Assembly (NCBI GenBank): GCA_945787465.1
Contig: CALZIZ010000093.1
Coordinates: 1-34,989 of the forward strand
Source of the DNA: an uncultured Desulfuromonadales bacterium
GTDB lineage: Bacteria; Desulfobacterota; Desulfuromonadia; Desulfuromonadales; Trichloromonadaceae
Direction: 5' to 3'
Length of the DNA: 34,989 nt
The position numbers and the translations under genes are program-made. Within the stretch, counting starts at the first letter, position 1. The number at the start of each line of letters is the position of its first letter. The notes beneath the pieces are model-generated. The model was given only the letters and a program-made list of their open reading frames with translations. It was not told the DNA's origin and ran no database searches. Below are positions 23,540 to 32,771 of this stretch, one piece after another.

Positions 23540-25567
23540 ATGTTGAAAAACCTGAAACTGGGTACGAAGATCGGGGGCGGTTTTGGAATCGTCCTGATTC
23601 TGCTAGCCGCCATCGCTCTGGTCGGCTGGAACGGCATGGAGAGCGTGGTCGGCCGGGTTGAGAAAGCCAGCGGCATGGACTGGCTGGTGAAGCAGCTTCT
23701 CGAGGTTCGCGAGGATAACAAAGCTTACATCATCAATGATGATCCCAAATATTTTGAATCGGGAAAAGAGAAGGCAGGGGAGCTGATCGCCCGTGCCAAG
23801 GATCTTAAAGAGAAATTTGATGATCCCGTTAATAGAAACGCCGCTGACGAGATCATTGCCGGAGTGCAAAAATACGGTGAGCTGATGGGACAATATGTTG
23901 CCCTTGATCAGGAAAAGGGCAGCTTGTTCGGCAAATGGGGCCAGCTGGGACGAAGTTTTACCGAAGTGAAAACTGGTGTCGTTACCGATATTATTGCCCC
24001 GGCCATGCAAAAGGCGCTATTGGAAAATGACCTGAATGCTTATGCCGAAATGGTTGAGATCAAAAATGGCCTGGAAGAACAGGTCAACCAGGAGTTCCTG
24101 CTGTTGCGCGTCAGCGCTGTCTATTTCGGCTGGAAGGCGACCGAACAGACCTGGGGCAATTTTCAGGGGCAGGTTAAAAAAGTGCAGGGGGGCCTGGATG
24201 CCTGGAAATCCACGGTGAGTCAGCACCCCGTCATGGTTGCCGCCGCAAGTAAGGTAGAAAATCTGGTGACAGAATATCTGCAGACCGGCAGCAGCTATTA
24301 CCAGGCGCTGCGAAATCAGGACGAGAGGAACCGGCAGATGCTGGCCGAAGCTGTGCATGTCGGCGACGTAAGTTCCCAAACAAGCGCCGATCAAAGAACC
24401 AAAATGAACACCCAGATTTCCAATGCCAAAACCGTGCTGCTCAGCGTTGCCCTTGGGGCAATCGTTCTTGGGCTCCTGGTGGCCCTGTTCATTACCATCG
24501 GAGTGCTGCGGCAGCTGGGATGCGATCCTTCTGTCATCGAAGAGGTTACCAGCAAAATTGCCAAGGGCGACCTTACGATCAATATGGATCTGCCCGTGAA
24601 AAACGAACAGAGCGTTTACGCTTCTCTAAAGAACATGGTTGTGAAGCTTCAGGACGTGGTTTCGGGAGTGACCTGCGCTTCTGACAATGTCGCTTCCGGC
24701 AGCCAGGAACTGAGCTCCAGTTCCGAAGAAATGTCCCAGGGCGCGACCGAGCAGGCCGCCGCGGCCGAGGAGGCCTCCTCGTCGATGGAGGAGATGGCAG
24801 CCAATATTCGTCAGAACGCCGACAACGCCATGCAGACGGAAAAGATTGCCATACAGTCTGCCTCTGACGCCAAGGGGGGCGGCAAAGCCGTGGCCGAAAC
24901 GGTAACGGCTATGAAGGACATTGCCGACAAGATATCCATTATCGAGGAGATCGCCCGGCAGACCAACCTTCTGGCCCTCAACGCCGCCATCGAAGCTGCC
25001 CGGGCCGGCGAACACGGCAAAGGGTTTGCCGTCGTTGCCTCAGAGGTGAGAAAGCTTGCCGAGCGCAGCCAGAATGCGGCAGCGGAGATCAGCGAGCTTT
25101 CGAGCAGCAGTGTCGAGGTGGCCGAGAAGGCCGGAGAGATGCTGGCCAGAATGGTGCCAGATATCCAGAGGACAGCCGAACTGGTGCAGGAGATCGCCGC
25201 AGCCAGTAAGGAGCAGGACACCGGGGCCGAGCAAGTCAACAAGGCCATTCAGCAGCTCGACCAAGTCATTCAGCAGAATGCCAGCGCCTCCGAGGAGATG
25301 GCCTCAACCTCCGAGGAACTCTCTTCACAGGCCGAGCAGCTTCAGGATACGATCGGCTTCTTTCAAGTGGGACTAAGTGGCGGTCCGACAAGGACTGCTA
25401 TGCCGGCTAAAACGGTCCCTAAAGAAAAGCGGGGGATCTCCATCGGGCATGTTCGGTCAAACCCCTCTTCCGCGGAGAACGCCGGCCGTCCATCCCAGGC
25501 CGGTGGCCTGCAACTCGAAATGGGCACAGGGCAGGACAGTCTGGATCAGGAGTTCGAACGGTTTTAG
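23540..25567 (+). CDS. Methyl-accepting chemotaxis protein with helical periplasmic sensor domain and EFERF tail
   Basis: The 675-residue receptor has TM1 at about 11-32, a long helical periplasmic domain (33-295) of the HBM type ([37 protein letters not shown]), TM2 at about 297-318, a HAMP region ([20 protein letters not shown]), and the signalling helices with tip [20 protein letters not shown] and [21 protein letters not shown] domains are known to bind small organic acids; the ligand here is unknown. It ends DQEFERF. An aromatic-x-x-aromatic tail of this type can tether CheR or CheB, and cheR follows directly. AAGGAGGAG gives a very strong ribosome-binding site. Confidence 0.92.
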   Translation: MLKNLKLGTKIGGGFGIVLILLAAIALVGWNGMESVVGRVEKASGMDWLVKQLLEVREDNKAYIINDDPKYFESGKEKAGELIARAKDLKEKFDDPVNRNAADEIIAGVQKYGELMGQYVALDQEKGSLFGKWGQLGRSFTEVKTGVVTDIIAPAMQKALLENDLNAYAEMVEIKNGLEEQVNQEFLLLRVSAVYFGWKATEQTWGNFQGQVKKVQGGLDAWKSTVSQHPVMVAAASKVENLVTEYLQTGSSYYQALRNQDERNRQMLAEAVHVGDVSSQTSADQRTKMNTQISNAKTVLLSVALGAIVLGLLVALFITIGVLRQLGCDPSVIEEVTSKIAKGDLTINMDLPVKNEQSVYASLKNMVVKLQDVVSGVTCASDNVASGSQELSSSSEEMSQGATEQAAAAEEASSSMEEMAANIRQNADNAMQTEKIAIQSASDAKGGGKAVAETVTAMKDIADKISIIEEIARQTNLLALNAAIEAARAGEHGKGFAVVASEVRKLAERSQNAAAEISELSSSSVEVAEKAGEMLARMVPDIQRTAELVQEIAAASKEQDTGAEQVNKAIQQLDQVIQQNASASEEMASTSEELSSQAEQLQDTIGFFQVGLSGGPTRTAMPAKTVPKEKRGISIGHVRSNPSSAENAGRPSQAGGLQLEMGTGQDSLDQEFERF

Positions 25568-25588
25568 CAGCAAATCCCTTGAGACCTT

Positions 25589-25611
25589 GGGGCAGGCACC
25601 GTGCCTGCCCC
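25589..25611. terminator. 11-bp stem hairpin after the second MCP gene
   Basis: GGGGCAGGCAC and GTGCCTGCCCC are exact complements separated by one base. No T-tract follows, so it may be a partial terminator, an mRNA-stabilising hairpin or a dispersed repeat unit rather than a strong stop before cheR. Confidence 0.45.
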
Positions 25612-25646
25612 GGGTCTTGCATGCTTAACCCCAGGTGTTAACCCAG

Positions 25647-26480
25647 ATGAAACTAGCGAATCAGGACTTCAAGCGTTTAAGCAGCTTTATCTACTCTGAG
25701 CTCGGGATCAAGCTGCCCGACTCCAAAAACACAATGCTCGAAAGCCGTTTGGCGAAACGGCTGCGTGTCTTGGGTATGAGCAGCTACTCCGATTATTGTG
25801 ATTACGTGTTCAGTGATCAGGGCCAGCAAGATGAACTGATTCATTTGTTTGACGTGGTCACCACCAACAAAACCGACTTTTTTCGGGAACCTACTCATTT
25901 CGATTTTCTCACCCGGACTGCACTGCCGGAAATTATCAACAGCAACGCACGGGGGGGGAGAAAAAAACTCAAGGTGTGGAGCGCCGGTTGTTCCACCGGA
26001 GAGGAACCCTACACCCTCGGCATGGTGTTGAGTGATTATGCCCTTGCCACCCGAAATTTTGGTTTCGAAATTCTGGCCACCGACATCTCCACGCGGGTGC
26101 TGGAGATGGCCAGGCGCGCCGTTTATGCCCGTGACAGGATCGACCCGATCCCTGCCGATGTCCGCAAGAAATATCTTTTGAAAAGCCGGGATAAAAAGAG
26201 CGACCTGGTGCGCATCTGCCCTGAGTTGCGCACCAGGGTCTGCTTTGGCAGGCTCAATTTCATGGACCGCGAATTCGGCTTACAGGAGGTGATGGACATC
26301 ATCTTTTGCCGCAACGTCTTGATTTATTTTGATCGTAATACTCAGGAGACTCTGCTGCGAAAGTTCTGTCGCCACCTCTTGCCCGGAGGGTTTGTGTTTC
26401 TCGGGCATTCCGAATCGATTCACGGGTACGATCTGCCATTGGTGCAGGTGGCGCCGACGGTGTACCGCAAGGCGGGGTGA
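25647..26480 (+). CDS. cheR: CheR chemoreceptor methyltransferase
   Basis: The 277-residue enzyme has the N-terminal helical CheR domain (FKRLSSFIYSELGIKLPDSK, MLESRLAKRLRVLGM), the NKTDFFREPTHFDFL segment, the SAM-binding motif VWSAGCSTGEEPYTLGM, ILATDISTRVLEMA, IIFCRNVLIYFD and the C-terminal FLGHSESIHGYD. It methylates receptor glutamates, probably of the two MCPs encoded nearby. I chose ATG 25647 (MKLANQDFKRL) over the GTG at 25635, because AGG lies about 12 bases upstream and family N-termini begin there. The beta-subdomain that binds MCP tails appears present. Confidence 0.92.
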   Translation: MKLANQDFKRLSSFIYSELGIKLPDSKNTMLESRLAKRLRVLGMSSYSDYCDYVFSDQGQQDELIHLFDVVTTNKTDFFREPTHFDFLTRTALPEIINSNARGGRKKLKVWSAGCSTGEEPYTLGMVLSDYALATRNFGFEILATDISTRVLEMARRAVYARDRIDPIPADVRKKYLLKSRDKKSDLVRICPELRTRVCFGRLNFMDREFGLQEVMDIIFCRNVLIYFDRNTQETLLRKFCRHLLPGGFVFLGHSESIHGYDLPLVQVAPTVYRKAG

Positions 26481-26616
26481 TGGCCCATCGCCCCTGCTTG
26501 AGGGGGGCTGAGGTGTTAAATCCAGAGTTCAGAGCATGCAAAGGCACAACCGGGCAATTCCTGGAAAAGCATGGTGAACCATGCAAAACCTTTGAACCGG
26601 TGACGGTGGCTAGTTT

Positions 26617-27075
26617 ATGAGTTTCAGTGAGCAAAAAGTTCGAGAAGGACTTTGGCCAAATTCGGAAAGGCACTCCTTCCGCAGGACGCCGATCAAGATG
26701 TTCGCGATCGTTTCGGTTTCCATTTTCATCGTCGAAGCGGTCGTTATGGGCATTGTTGCAGCCCTGGAGCTTCATCATTCCTGGGAAACGGCCATTCTGG
26801 ATTCATCGCTCCTTTCGATTTTTTCCTTCCCGGTTCTCTACCTGGCCCTCTTTCGCCCGCTGCTTCAGAAGATCGAAGAACAGTCAGTTGCAGAAGCGGC
26901 GCTAAAAGAGGCCAATCAAATCAAAGGCGAGTTTCTGGCCAGGATGAGTCATGAGATTCGCACCCCCATGAACGGGATTATCGGCATGACCTGGAGAGTT
27001 CGGCCAGAAGCCTTCAGGCTCTTCTGGATGAAGTGCTGGACTTTTCAAAGCTTGAAACCGGAAAAATGGATCTGA
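26617..27075 (+). CDS. Hybrid histidine kinase, N-terminal fragment (two TM segments and H-box)
   Basis: This 152-residue frame has two membrane segments (about 29-50 and 60-80), a short helix and the start of HisKA ([21 protein letters not shown]112). It then departs into unrelated residues ([15 protein letters not shown]) and stops. The expected continuation, [20 protein letters not shown], is present in another frame right after GMT. Compared with typical HisKA helices about 18 residues are missing, so a deletion of about 52 or 55 bp that also shifts the frame fits. The product would be a membrane protein with an H-box but no ATPase. A real deletion or an assembly fault are both possible. 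Confidence 0.75.
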   Translation: MSFSEQKVREGLWPNSERHSFRRTPIKMFAIVSVSIFIVEAVVMGIVAALELHHSWETAILDSSLLSIFSFPVLYLALFRPLLQKIEEQSVAEAALKEANQIKGEFLARMSHEIRTPMNGIIGMTWRVRPEAFRLFWMKCWTFQSLKPEKWI

Positions 27076-28418
27076 GTGAAGAAGATTTCGATCTTCGAAA
27101 CCTCCTTGATGCGATCCTGATGCCACTGTCCACCCTGGCTGAGAGTAAAGGGGGCGAATTGAGCTGGTCTGTCGACCCCCTGATTCCACGCACCTTGTGT
27201 GGTGACCCCTTGCGCTTGCAACAGGCCTTGACCAATCTGGTGGACAATGCGGTTAAGTTTACCGAAGGAGGAGAGGTTCGCGTCGCGGTGACCCTGGAGT
27301 GCCAAAACGCTGCAGAAACCGCAAGCGAAGAAGCCCCCATGCCGCTGCGTTTTTCCATTGCCGATACAGGTATCGGAATTGCGCCGGAAAATCTGGAAAC
27401 TATTTTTGAACGATTTGCTCAGGCCGACGGTACGCTCACCCGAAAGTATGGTGGGACGGGTCTCGGCCTGACTATTTCCAAAAGTATTATCGACCTTATG
27501 AAAGGAAGGATCTGGGTGAACAGTGAAGTGGGTAAGGGGAGTACATTTCAGTTCACCATCGAATTGGGACGGGGACAGTCCCAGGGGGGGGATTGTTTTG
27601 TTGAGCCGGAACCGGAAGGGGACAGTCGTACCAAAAAAATGCGCATTCTTGTCGCCGAAGATGAAAACATCAATCGAAAAATGGTTCTGTTGATGCTCGA
27701 GAAACAAGGCCATTATGTCAGGTCTGTCGGCACCGGGGTCGCTGCGATCAAGGCTCTTGAAGAGCAACCGTTTGATCTGGTTCTGATGGACCTCCAAATG
27801 CCTGAAATGGACGGAATCGAAGCAACCCGCAGGATCAGGGCCTGTTCAGATAACCGAATCGATCCGCAGATCCCGATTATCGCTTTGACCGCCCATGCCA
27901 CGCAGGCTTTCAAAGACCGTTGCCTTGATGCGGGGATGACCGACTTTATCTCCAAGCCCATCGATCTAAAAAGACTAGTTAAGATCGTAAGGAGATGCGA
28001 AAATTCGGAGCCCGAGGCGAAACCTTCAATCCTGACCAGAATTCCGGTTCGGGGCGATATAGTTGACATTCAGAAGGTTCTGGACCGCCTCGATGGTGAT
28101 GAAGAGACCATGTTGGTGGGGTGGAGGGCTTTTGAAGATGAGGTCCCGAGCAAACTGCAGTTGCTTAAAAAGGCCCTTGAATCCGGTGCGCCTTCGATTG
28201 TTGAGCGCTTGGCTCACTCTCTTAAGGGCGCGGCGGCAAACATTGGCGCCGAGCGTCTGAAAGCCGAAGCCTTTCGCATGGAACTTGCTGCGAGAAAAGA
28301 AACTCTTGAAAAAGCCCGAACGCTGGTTGCCGGGTTGGAGCGGGAGGTTTCTGCTGTTTTGGGCTTCTTGAAGAATCGTTCGATCAGTTACCGGGATTTA
28401 GAAGGAGAGGACTCATGA
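27033..28418 (+). CDS. Hybrid histidine kinase, C-terminal fragment (HATPase-REC-HPt)
   Basis: This frame continues the kinase of 26617. It has the end of HisKA ([13 protein letters not shown]), an HATPase with [28 protein letters not shown] and [14 protein letters not shown], a receiver ([10 protein letters not shown], phosphoacceptor in [11 protein letters not shown], Lys in FISKPIDL), and a C-terminal HPt with the His of [20 protein letters not shown]. All motifs look functional. The listed GTG start has no clear ribosome-binding site. Without the H-box it cannot autophosphorylate, though REC and HPt could still relay phosphate from another kinase. It overlaps the next response regulator by 4 bp (ATGA), an obvious partner for the HPt. 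Confidence 0.82.
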   Translation: MLDFSKLETGKMDLSEEDFDLRNLLDAILMPLSTLAESKGGELSWSVDPLIPRTLCGDPLRLQQALTNLVDNAVKFTEGGEVRVAVTLECQNAAETASEEAPMPLRFSIADTGIGIAPENLETIFERFAQADGTLTRKYGGTGLGLTISKSIIDLMKGRIWVNSEVGKGSTFQFTIELGRGQSQGGDCFVEPEPEGDSRTKKMRILVAEDENINRKMVLLMLEKQGHYVRSVGTGVAAIKALEEQPFDLVLMDLQMPEMDGIEATRRIRACSDNRIDPQIPIIALTAHATQAFKDRCLDAGMTDFISKPIDLKRLVKIVRRCENSEPEAKPSILTRIPVRGDIVDIQKVLDRLDGDEETMLVGWRAFEDEVPSKLQLLKKALESGAPSIVERLAHSLKGAAANIGAERLKAEAFRMELAARKETLEKARTLVAGLEREVSAVLGFLKNRSISYRDLEGEDS

Positions 28419-28819
28419 AAGTACTGATAGCCGAGGATGATTTTACCAGCCGCAGATTGTTGCAGAAAATGCTCTCTCCCTATGGGGACTGCGATGTTGC
28501 CGTCAATGGGGAGGAAGCGGTGGATGCTTTCGCAATGGCACATCGTGAGGGGCAGCCCTACCAGCTGGTCTGCCTGGATATCATGATGCCGGAAATGGAC
28601 GGGCAGAAGGTGCTAAAAGCTATCAGGCAGCAGGAAAAGGACCTGGGGATCGGATCCAGGGACGAGGCGAAGGTTGTCATGACCACCGCACTTGATTCGC
28701 CCAAAGATGTGATTGAGGCCTATTACCGGGGGGGCTGCAACGATTACCTGGTAAAACCGATTGAAAAAAGCATGCTGCTTAAGCTGCTTGGGAAATACAA
28801 ACTTGCCAGTAGTTTGTAG
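28415..28819 (+). CDS. Single-domain response regulator (CheY-like)
   Basis: The 134-residue receiver has the acidic pair at 8-9 (AEDDF), phosphoacceptor D55 in CLDIMMPEMDG, the switch Thr in MTTALDSPKD, and Lys in DYLVKPIEKS. No output domain is present. Its ATG overlaps the TGA of the hybrid kinase, suggesting translational coupling and a phosphorelay from that kinase's HPt. A conserved extra loop (REGQPYQ; QEKDLGIGSRDEAK) is common in stand-alone receivers of deltaproteobacteria. It precedes cheB by 58 bp. Confidence 0.9.
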   Translation: MKVLIAEDDFTSRRLLQKMLSPYGDCDVAVNGEEAVDAFAMAHREGQPYQLVCLDIMMPEMDGQKVLKAIRQQEKDLGIGSRDEAKVVMTTALDSPKDVIEAYYRGGCNDYLVKPIEKSMLLKLLGKYKLASSL

Positions 28820-28877
28820 CCCTGCAGCACCCGCACCTTATTCGCTCTTCTTCACGATCTCTGGGTGGCCATAAACT

Positions 28878-29945
28878 ATGGGAAAGAAAATCAAGGTTCT
28901 GATTGTTGATGACTCCGCCCTGGTGCGCCAGACCCTGGTGGACCTCCTTTCATCCGATGCCGACATAGAAGTTATGGCTGCGGCGAACGATCCCTTTGCG
29001 GCAGCGGAAAAAATGCGGCATGAAATCCCCGATGTCATCACCCTCGATGTGGAAATGCCGCGGATGGACGGGATCACCTTTTTGCAGAAGATCATGAGCC
29101 AGCACCCCATACCGGTAGTGATGTGCTCGAGCTTGACCCAAAAAGGTTCAGAGACGGCCTTCAAGGCCCTCGAATACGGCGCGGTCGAAATTATCCAGAA
29201 ACCGGTTATGGGGACCAAACAGTTTCTCGAAGAATCCCGGGTGCGCATCTGTGATGCGGTCAAGGCAGCAGCTCATGCGCGCCTGCAGCCCATTTCAGCT
29301 AAAAGCCTGCAGGTAACACCGAAGCTGACAGCGGATGCGGTCATAGCCAAACCGGCGAACAGGGCGATGATCCAGACGACTGAAAAGGTCGTGGTCGTAG
29401 GCGCCTCCACCGGAGGAACCGAGGCCCTGCGGGTTTTTCTCCAGGGCTTGCCCGCCGATTCTCCGGGAATCGTCATCGTCCAGCACATGCCCGAAAACTT
29501 TACCGCCGCTTTTGCACGGCGACTTGATGGCATCTGTCGGGTGACCGTCAAAGAGGCAGCCGATGGGGATACGGTGGTCAGGGGGCGGGCCCTGATCGCC
29601 CCCGGAAACCGCCACACCTTGCTCAAACGTAGCGGGGCCCGTTATTACGTGGAGGTCAAGGACGGCCCGCTGGTTTCACGGCATCGGCCCTCGGTCGATG
29701 TGCTGTTTCGAAGCGCGACCCGTTACGCCGGCAAAAACGCTGTGGGGGTTATCATGACCGGGATGGGCGATGACGGGGCCAAGGGAATGAAAGAACTCAA
29801 GGACGCAGGGGCCAGAACCATTGCCCAGGACGAGGAGAGTTGCGTGGTGTTCGGCATGCCCTGCGAGGCGATCAAGCTTGGCGGTGCCGACAAGGTTCTT
29901 CCCCTGGACAGGATTGCCGCCGAGGTGCTCAGGTCAAGCCAATAG
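28878..29945 (+). CDS. cheB: CheB receptor methylesterase/deamidase with receiver domain
   Basis: The 355-residue protein has a receiver domain (D11-D12; phosphoacceptor D57 in [11 protein letters not shown]; Lys in IIQKPVMG), a linker rich in Ala and Lys, and the CheB esterase domain. The catalytic triad is visible: Ser in [12 protein letters not shown], His in [13 protein letters not shown] and Asp in [13 protein letters not shown]. It removes methyl groups from receptors in opposition to CheR, and CheA normally activates it by phosphorylation. It is the last gene of the island. The Shine-Dalgarno region is weak (GGGTGG about 12 bases before ATG). Confidence 0.94.
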   Translation: MGKKIKVLIVDDSALVRQTLVDLLSSDADIEVMAAANDPFAAAEKMRHEIPDVITLDVEMPRMDGITFLQKIMSQHPIPVVMCSSLTQKGSETAFKALEYGAVEIIQKPVMGTKQFLEESRVRICDAVKAAAHARLQPISAKSLQVTPKLTADAVIAKPANRAMIQTTEKVVVVGASTGGTEALRVFLQGLPADSPGIVIVQHMPENFTAAFARRLDGICRVTVKEAADGDTVVRGRALIAPGNRHTLLKRSGARYYVEVKDGPLVSRHRPSVDVLFRSATRYAGKNAVGVIMTGMGDDGAKGMKELKDAGARTIAQDEESCVVFGMPCEAIKLGGADKVLPLDRIAAEVLRSSQ

Positions 29946-30013
29946 TTTCTCTGTTTAAAGAGATGCTGGCCGGTTTCTGGCGGTTTTATTCGGGCCCTGA
30001 GCCATAAAAAAAG

Positions 30014-30103
30014 TGTAGGTTGGGTCAAGGAGCGTAGCGACGGACCCAACAATGACCTGACTTATTCAAACTTGTTGGGTTTCGTCCCTCAACCCAACCT
30101 ACA
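30014..30103. repeat. Complete GTAGGTTGGGT dispersed palindromic repeat
   Basis: A 90-bp element with perfect 12-bp ends, TGTAGGTTGGGT and ACCCAACCTACA, and inner complementary words GGACCCAAC and GTTGGGT. It encodes nothing and sits between cheB and doxX, which converge. The other two copies are at 8397 (half) and 10998 (diverged). The gap 29946-30174 otherwise shows no gene. Confidence 0.9.
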
Positions 30104-30174
30104 TGTTTTAAATGGCTCCTACGCTCCTGCAGGTTGCCGTTAATTTTTCGGGGTGTCTGACGGAAAAACCAAGG

Positions 30175-30618
30175 CTATCTTTCTGAAATTGCCCGGTCCA
30201 GCGACAAGAGCCCTCCGCCCTTGATCACCAGGGCCATGGCCATGGCGATGGCCAGGATGTGGTATTCAAAACCCTCTCCCTGCTGGTTACCGAACCAGTT
30301 CATGAAAAACCCCACCTTGGCGTGAACCATAACCACCGCACCGACCATGACGCTGCCGATGCCAAAGGCTGCAACCCGGGTCAGCAGGCCGACAATCAGA
30401 CCGAGCGCTCCGAAGGATTCGGCCAGCACGACCAGCAGTGCGAGAATGTATGGGATGCCCATATTCTCGGTAAAATGGTGCATGGTTCCAGAAAACCCGA
30501 AGCCCCCGAACCATCCGAAGAGTTTTTGCAGGCCGTGGGGCAACATGACGATGCCCAGGGCCAACCGCAGAATCAGGGCGGACACATCCGGTCCCGTTTT
30601 CAGTAGTGGATTCAGCAT
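30175..30618 (-). CDS. DoxX family membrane protein
   Basis: The 147-residue protein has four predicted membrane helices, with the DoxX hallmark ILRLALGIVMLPHGLQKLFG near the N-terminus, then ILALLVVLAESFGALGLIVG, LTRVAAFGIGSVMVGAVVMV and ILAIAMAMALVIKGGGLLSL. DoxX proteins are small inner-membrane proteins of poorly defined role, often under MarR-type or redox control. It lies 35 bp after the marR gene on the same strand, so the two form a likely operon. GGGAGAT before the ATG fits a ribosome-binding site. Confidence 0.9.
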   Translation of the reverse strand: MLNPLLKTGPDVSALILRLALGIVMLPHGLQKLFGWFGGFGFSGTMHHFTENMGIPYILALLVVLAESFGALGLIVGLLTRVAAFGIGSVMVGAVVMVHAKVGFFMNWFGNQQGEGFEYHILAIAMAMALVIKGGGLLSLDRAISER

Positions 30619-30653
30619 GGTAGATCTCCCTCAATTCCCTCGGCCCTGCGCGA

Positions 30654-31112
30654 CTAGTCTGTGTCTTTAACCTTGAGGCCCAGTTTGCGACACAGGCGGC
30701 CGAGTTCTACCTGTTCTGTCTCGCTAAGAATACTCAACTCTTTGGTAATCACTTCAACATGTTGAGGAAAGATGAGGCGGATCAGGTCCTCTCCCTTGTC
30801 CTCGAGATGAACAAGAATATACCGCCGGTCCTTGGTGTCCCGTCGACGAATCACCAAGCCCCTCTTTTCAAGGTTATCTATCACGGTGGTGATATTGCCG
30901 CTGCTTTTGAGAATTTTGCGCCCCAGGTCCCGTTGGCACATGGAACCTAAATGGTGCAGGGCCTCAAGCACTCCGAACTGGCTGGGTGTCAGGTCAGCAT
31001 CCGTAAGGTGTCGATGGGTTCTGTTGGACACCGTCTCTGCCGCACGCATCAGCTTCACAAACGCACTCAAAGCGATCGCTGCTTCCTTTTTTCCCAGGTA
31101 CTGACTGGTCAT
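30654..31112 (-). CDS. MarR family transcriptional regulator
   Basis: The 152-residue protein has a winged-helix MarR fold: LTPSQFGVLEALHHLGSMCQ, then the recognition helix region DLGRKILKSSGNITTVIDNL, and the wing with the D-x-R-D-R-R motif (RRRDTKDRRYILVHL). The N- and C-terminal helices form the dimer interface. It probably represses its own operon with doxX, because a dyad overlaps the -10 of the promoter directly upstream. No conserved Cys placement of OhrR type is evident. The ligand is unknown. Confidence 0.92.
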   Translation of the reverse strand: MTSQYLGKKEAAIALSAFVKLMRAAETVSNRTHRHLTDADLTPSQFGVLEALHHLGSMCQRDLGRKILKSSGNITTVIDNLEKRGLVIRRRDTKDRRYILVHLEDKGEDLIRLIFPQHVEVITKELSILSETEQVELGRLCRKLGLKVKDTD

Positions 31113-31137
31113 GGTTGATTAGCTCCATTTCAAACGT

Positions 31138-31175
31138 CTTAATCTTAAGCTATCAGCCATTGCGGGGGGTGTCAA
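31138..31175 (-). promoter_or_regulatory. marR-doxX promoter with overlapping operator
   Basis: On the minus strand a perfect TTGACA (31170-31175) is 17 bp from TAGCTT (31147-31152). The dyad CTTAA-TC-TTAAG (31138-31149) overlaps the -10 and is a likely MarR operator for autorepression. Confidence 0.55.
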
Positions 31176-31268
31176 GTCAGAGGCCTTGTGGAAGCCGGAA
31201 ACGGGGCAAACCCCGGATGAAATTTTCGTTGGAAAGCGAAAAATGACGATTTCTAGAGGGGTTGGAAT

Positions 31269-31293
31269 CTTATCCACAGCTTCTGTGGATAAG
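31269..31293. promoter_or_regulatory. Inverted pair of consensus DnaA boxes
   Basis: CTTATCCACAG and CTGTGGATAAG form an 11-bp perfect inverted repeat with a 3-bp loop. Each arm contains the exact DnaA box TTATCCACA. A third near-match, TGTGGATAC, lies at 31493-31501. The gap 31176-31566 has no gene that I can support. Confidence 0.55.
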
Positions 31294-31566
31294 TCTCCGC
31301 AAAAGTCCCTTCGAGCGAGGGTAAGGGGCAGGTAATCTGGGATTTTATGGCGTGTTGCCTAAAAAAAGTGCAGCATGAAAGTTCATTGTTTTCAATAGTT
31401 TATGCCATAGGCGTGGATTTGTCGAGGGAGGGTAAATGTTTTTGTCAAAATCTTGAAGGAACCACTTGTCAACTGCAAAATTTTTAATCCTCTGTGGATA
31501 CTTTACCCTTGACATGCCTTTTTCAGCCTCAACGCCACTGCCAGGCCCTGAAGGGCCCCGGTTTCA

Positions 31567-32388
31567 TCAATCCAAAAAAAGATCCGGCAGCAGTCGGGCC
31601 TTCGGGTCGATGGCATACTGCTCCAGTTCGGTCACGCCTTCTTGGGCCAGAATATCCTCATCGATAAAGAAGTTACCAGTGCAGTCCCTGCTGTTGCGGG
31701 TCAGCACTGCACAGGCGGCATCAGCGACAATCTCGGGCCGGCGACAATTTTCGGGCTTTACCAGGTCACCGAGCATCGCCAATGCTGAGGTATAGATGAC
31801 GCTGCGTGGCCAAAGGGCGTTGACCGCCACCCCGGCATCGCGCAATTCCTCCGCCATGCCCAGCACGCACATGCTCATGCCGTATTTTGAGATGGTGTAG
31901 GCACAATGGTCTTTGAACCACCTGGCCTTCATGTTCAGGGGGGGGCAGAGGGTGAGGATGTGGGGGTTGGGGGCTGCCTTGAGGTAAGGCAGGCAGGCCT
32001 GGGAGCAGGCGAAGGTTCCCCGAACGTTGACCGAAAACATCAGGTCGAAGCGCTTCATGGGGGTGCCCGGGGTATCGGCAAGGTAGATGGCGCTGGCATT
32101 GTTGACCAGCGCGTCGATGCCACCGAAGGTCTGTGCGGCCTTTTCGACTGCGGCGGCCACCTGCGTCTCGTCGCGGATATCGACGGCAAGAGGCAGGGCC
32201 CTTCCACCGGCGGCTTCGACCTCCCTGGCGGCACTGTATATGGTTCCGGGAAGCGAAGGGTGAGGTTCGGTCGTTTTGGCGACGATGACGATGTTGGCGC
32301 CTTGGGCTGCAGCGCGCAGGGCGATGGCGTTGCCGATGCCCCGACTGGCGCCTGTAATAAAGAGGGTTTTGCCTTTAAGCGGTACCAT
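31567..32388 (-). CDS. Short-chain dehydrogenase/reductase, HSDL2-like
   Basis: The 273-residue SDR has the Rossmann motif LFITGASRGIGNAIAL, an NADP-type pocket (VIVAKTTEPHPSLPGTIYSA), NNASA after the fourth strand, and the active-site Y-x-x-x-K in CAYTISKYGMSM. The segments SLPGTIYSAAREVEAAGG, PPLNMKARWFKDHCAYTISK and GNFFIDEDILAQEGV closely follow the hydroxysteroid dehydrogenase-like protein 2 family. The SCP2 domain found at the C-terminus of animal HSDL2 is absent. The substrate is unknown. ATG 32388 (MVPLKGKTLF) is chosen because GGGAGG precedes it by 8 bases. An in-frame upstream extension to 32580 has no family similarity. Confidence 0.9.
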   Translation of the reverse strand: MVPLKGKTLFITGASRGIGNAIALRAAAQGANIVIVAKTTEPHPSLPGTIYSAAREVEAAGGRALPLAVDIRDETQVAAAVEKAAQTFGGIDALVNNASAIYLADTPGTPMKRFDLMFSVNVRGTFACSQACLPYLKAAPNPHILTLCPPLNMKARWFKDHCAYTISKYGMSMCVLGMAEELRDAGVAVNALWPRSVIYTSALAMLGDLVKPENCRRPEIVADAACAVLTRNSRDCTGNFFIDEDILAQEGVTELEQYAIDPKARLLPDLFLD

Positions 32389-32428
32389 CGAGTCTGCCTC
32401 CCTTTTTATTGAAAAGGACAACACCGCA

Positions 32429-32437
32429 ATTATAACA
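32429..32437 (-). promoter_or_regulatory. Extended -10 promoter of the SDR gene
   Basis: On the minus strand TGT-TATAAT is a perfect extended -10, 41 bp before the start codon, without an obvious -35. A second candidate further upstream is TTGCCA-N17-AATAAT near 32508-32536. Confidence 0.5.
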
Positions 32438-32616
32438 GTTTCGGGGATAAGGAGTTGTCCGTGAGATAAAAAACTGTTTTGCAGCCGATTGACTTCCGCC
32501 CGGAATTTGTCAGTATTATTAGTAGCATAATTAGTTTTGGCAAATAACACATTCCAGGTCGAACCCCGGCCCGGGGGCACTGAGCCTTACCGCGTGTCGT
32601 TCTCTTTTTATCCATC

Positions 32617-32713
32617 CGTCATCCCCGAGCGATTTTGTCGGGGATCCAGAATTGACTGTACTAATAAATAGTAAAAGAATGGATTCCCGCCCAAACCCTC
32701 TGCGGGAATGACG
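32617..32713. repeat. MITE-like repeat with CGTCAT ends and two hairpins
   Basis: The left part CGTCATCCCCGAGCGATTTT continues to GTCGGGGATCCAG, and the right part ATGGATTCCCGCCCAAACCC continues to TCTGCGGGAATGACG. Each part forms its own hairpin, and CGTCAT/ATGACG close the ends. It belongs to the widespread intergenic family with CGTCATTCCCGC-type ends. No gene is seen in the gap 32389-32771. Confidence 0.75.
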
Positions 32714-32771
32714 GCGCGCACGAATCTGAGTTTACTGAATTCTTACAGACCGGAAGCAGAGGAGGAAACAC

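Noticed and set aside
31181-31566. Chromosomal replication origin
   Set aside because: Only two or three DnaA boxes, no clear AT-rich unwinding repeats and no origin-associated genes in the window.
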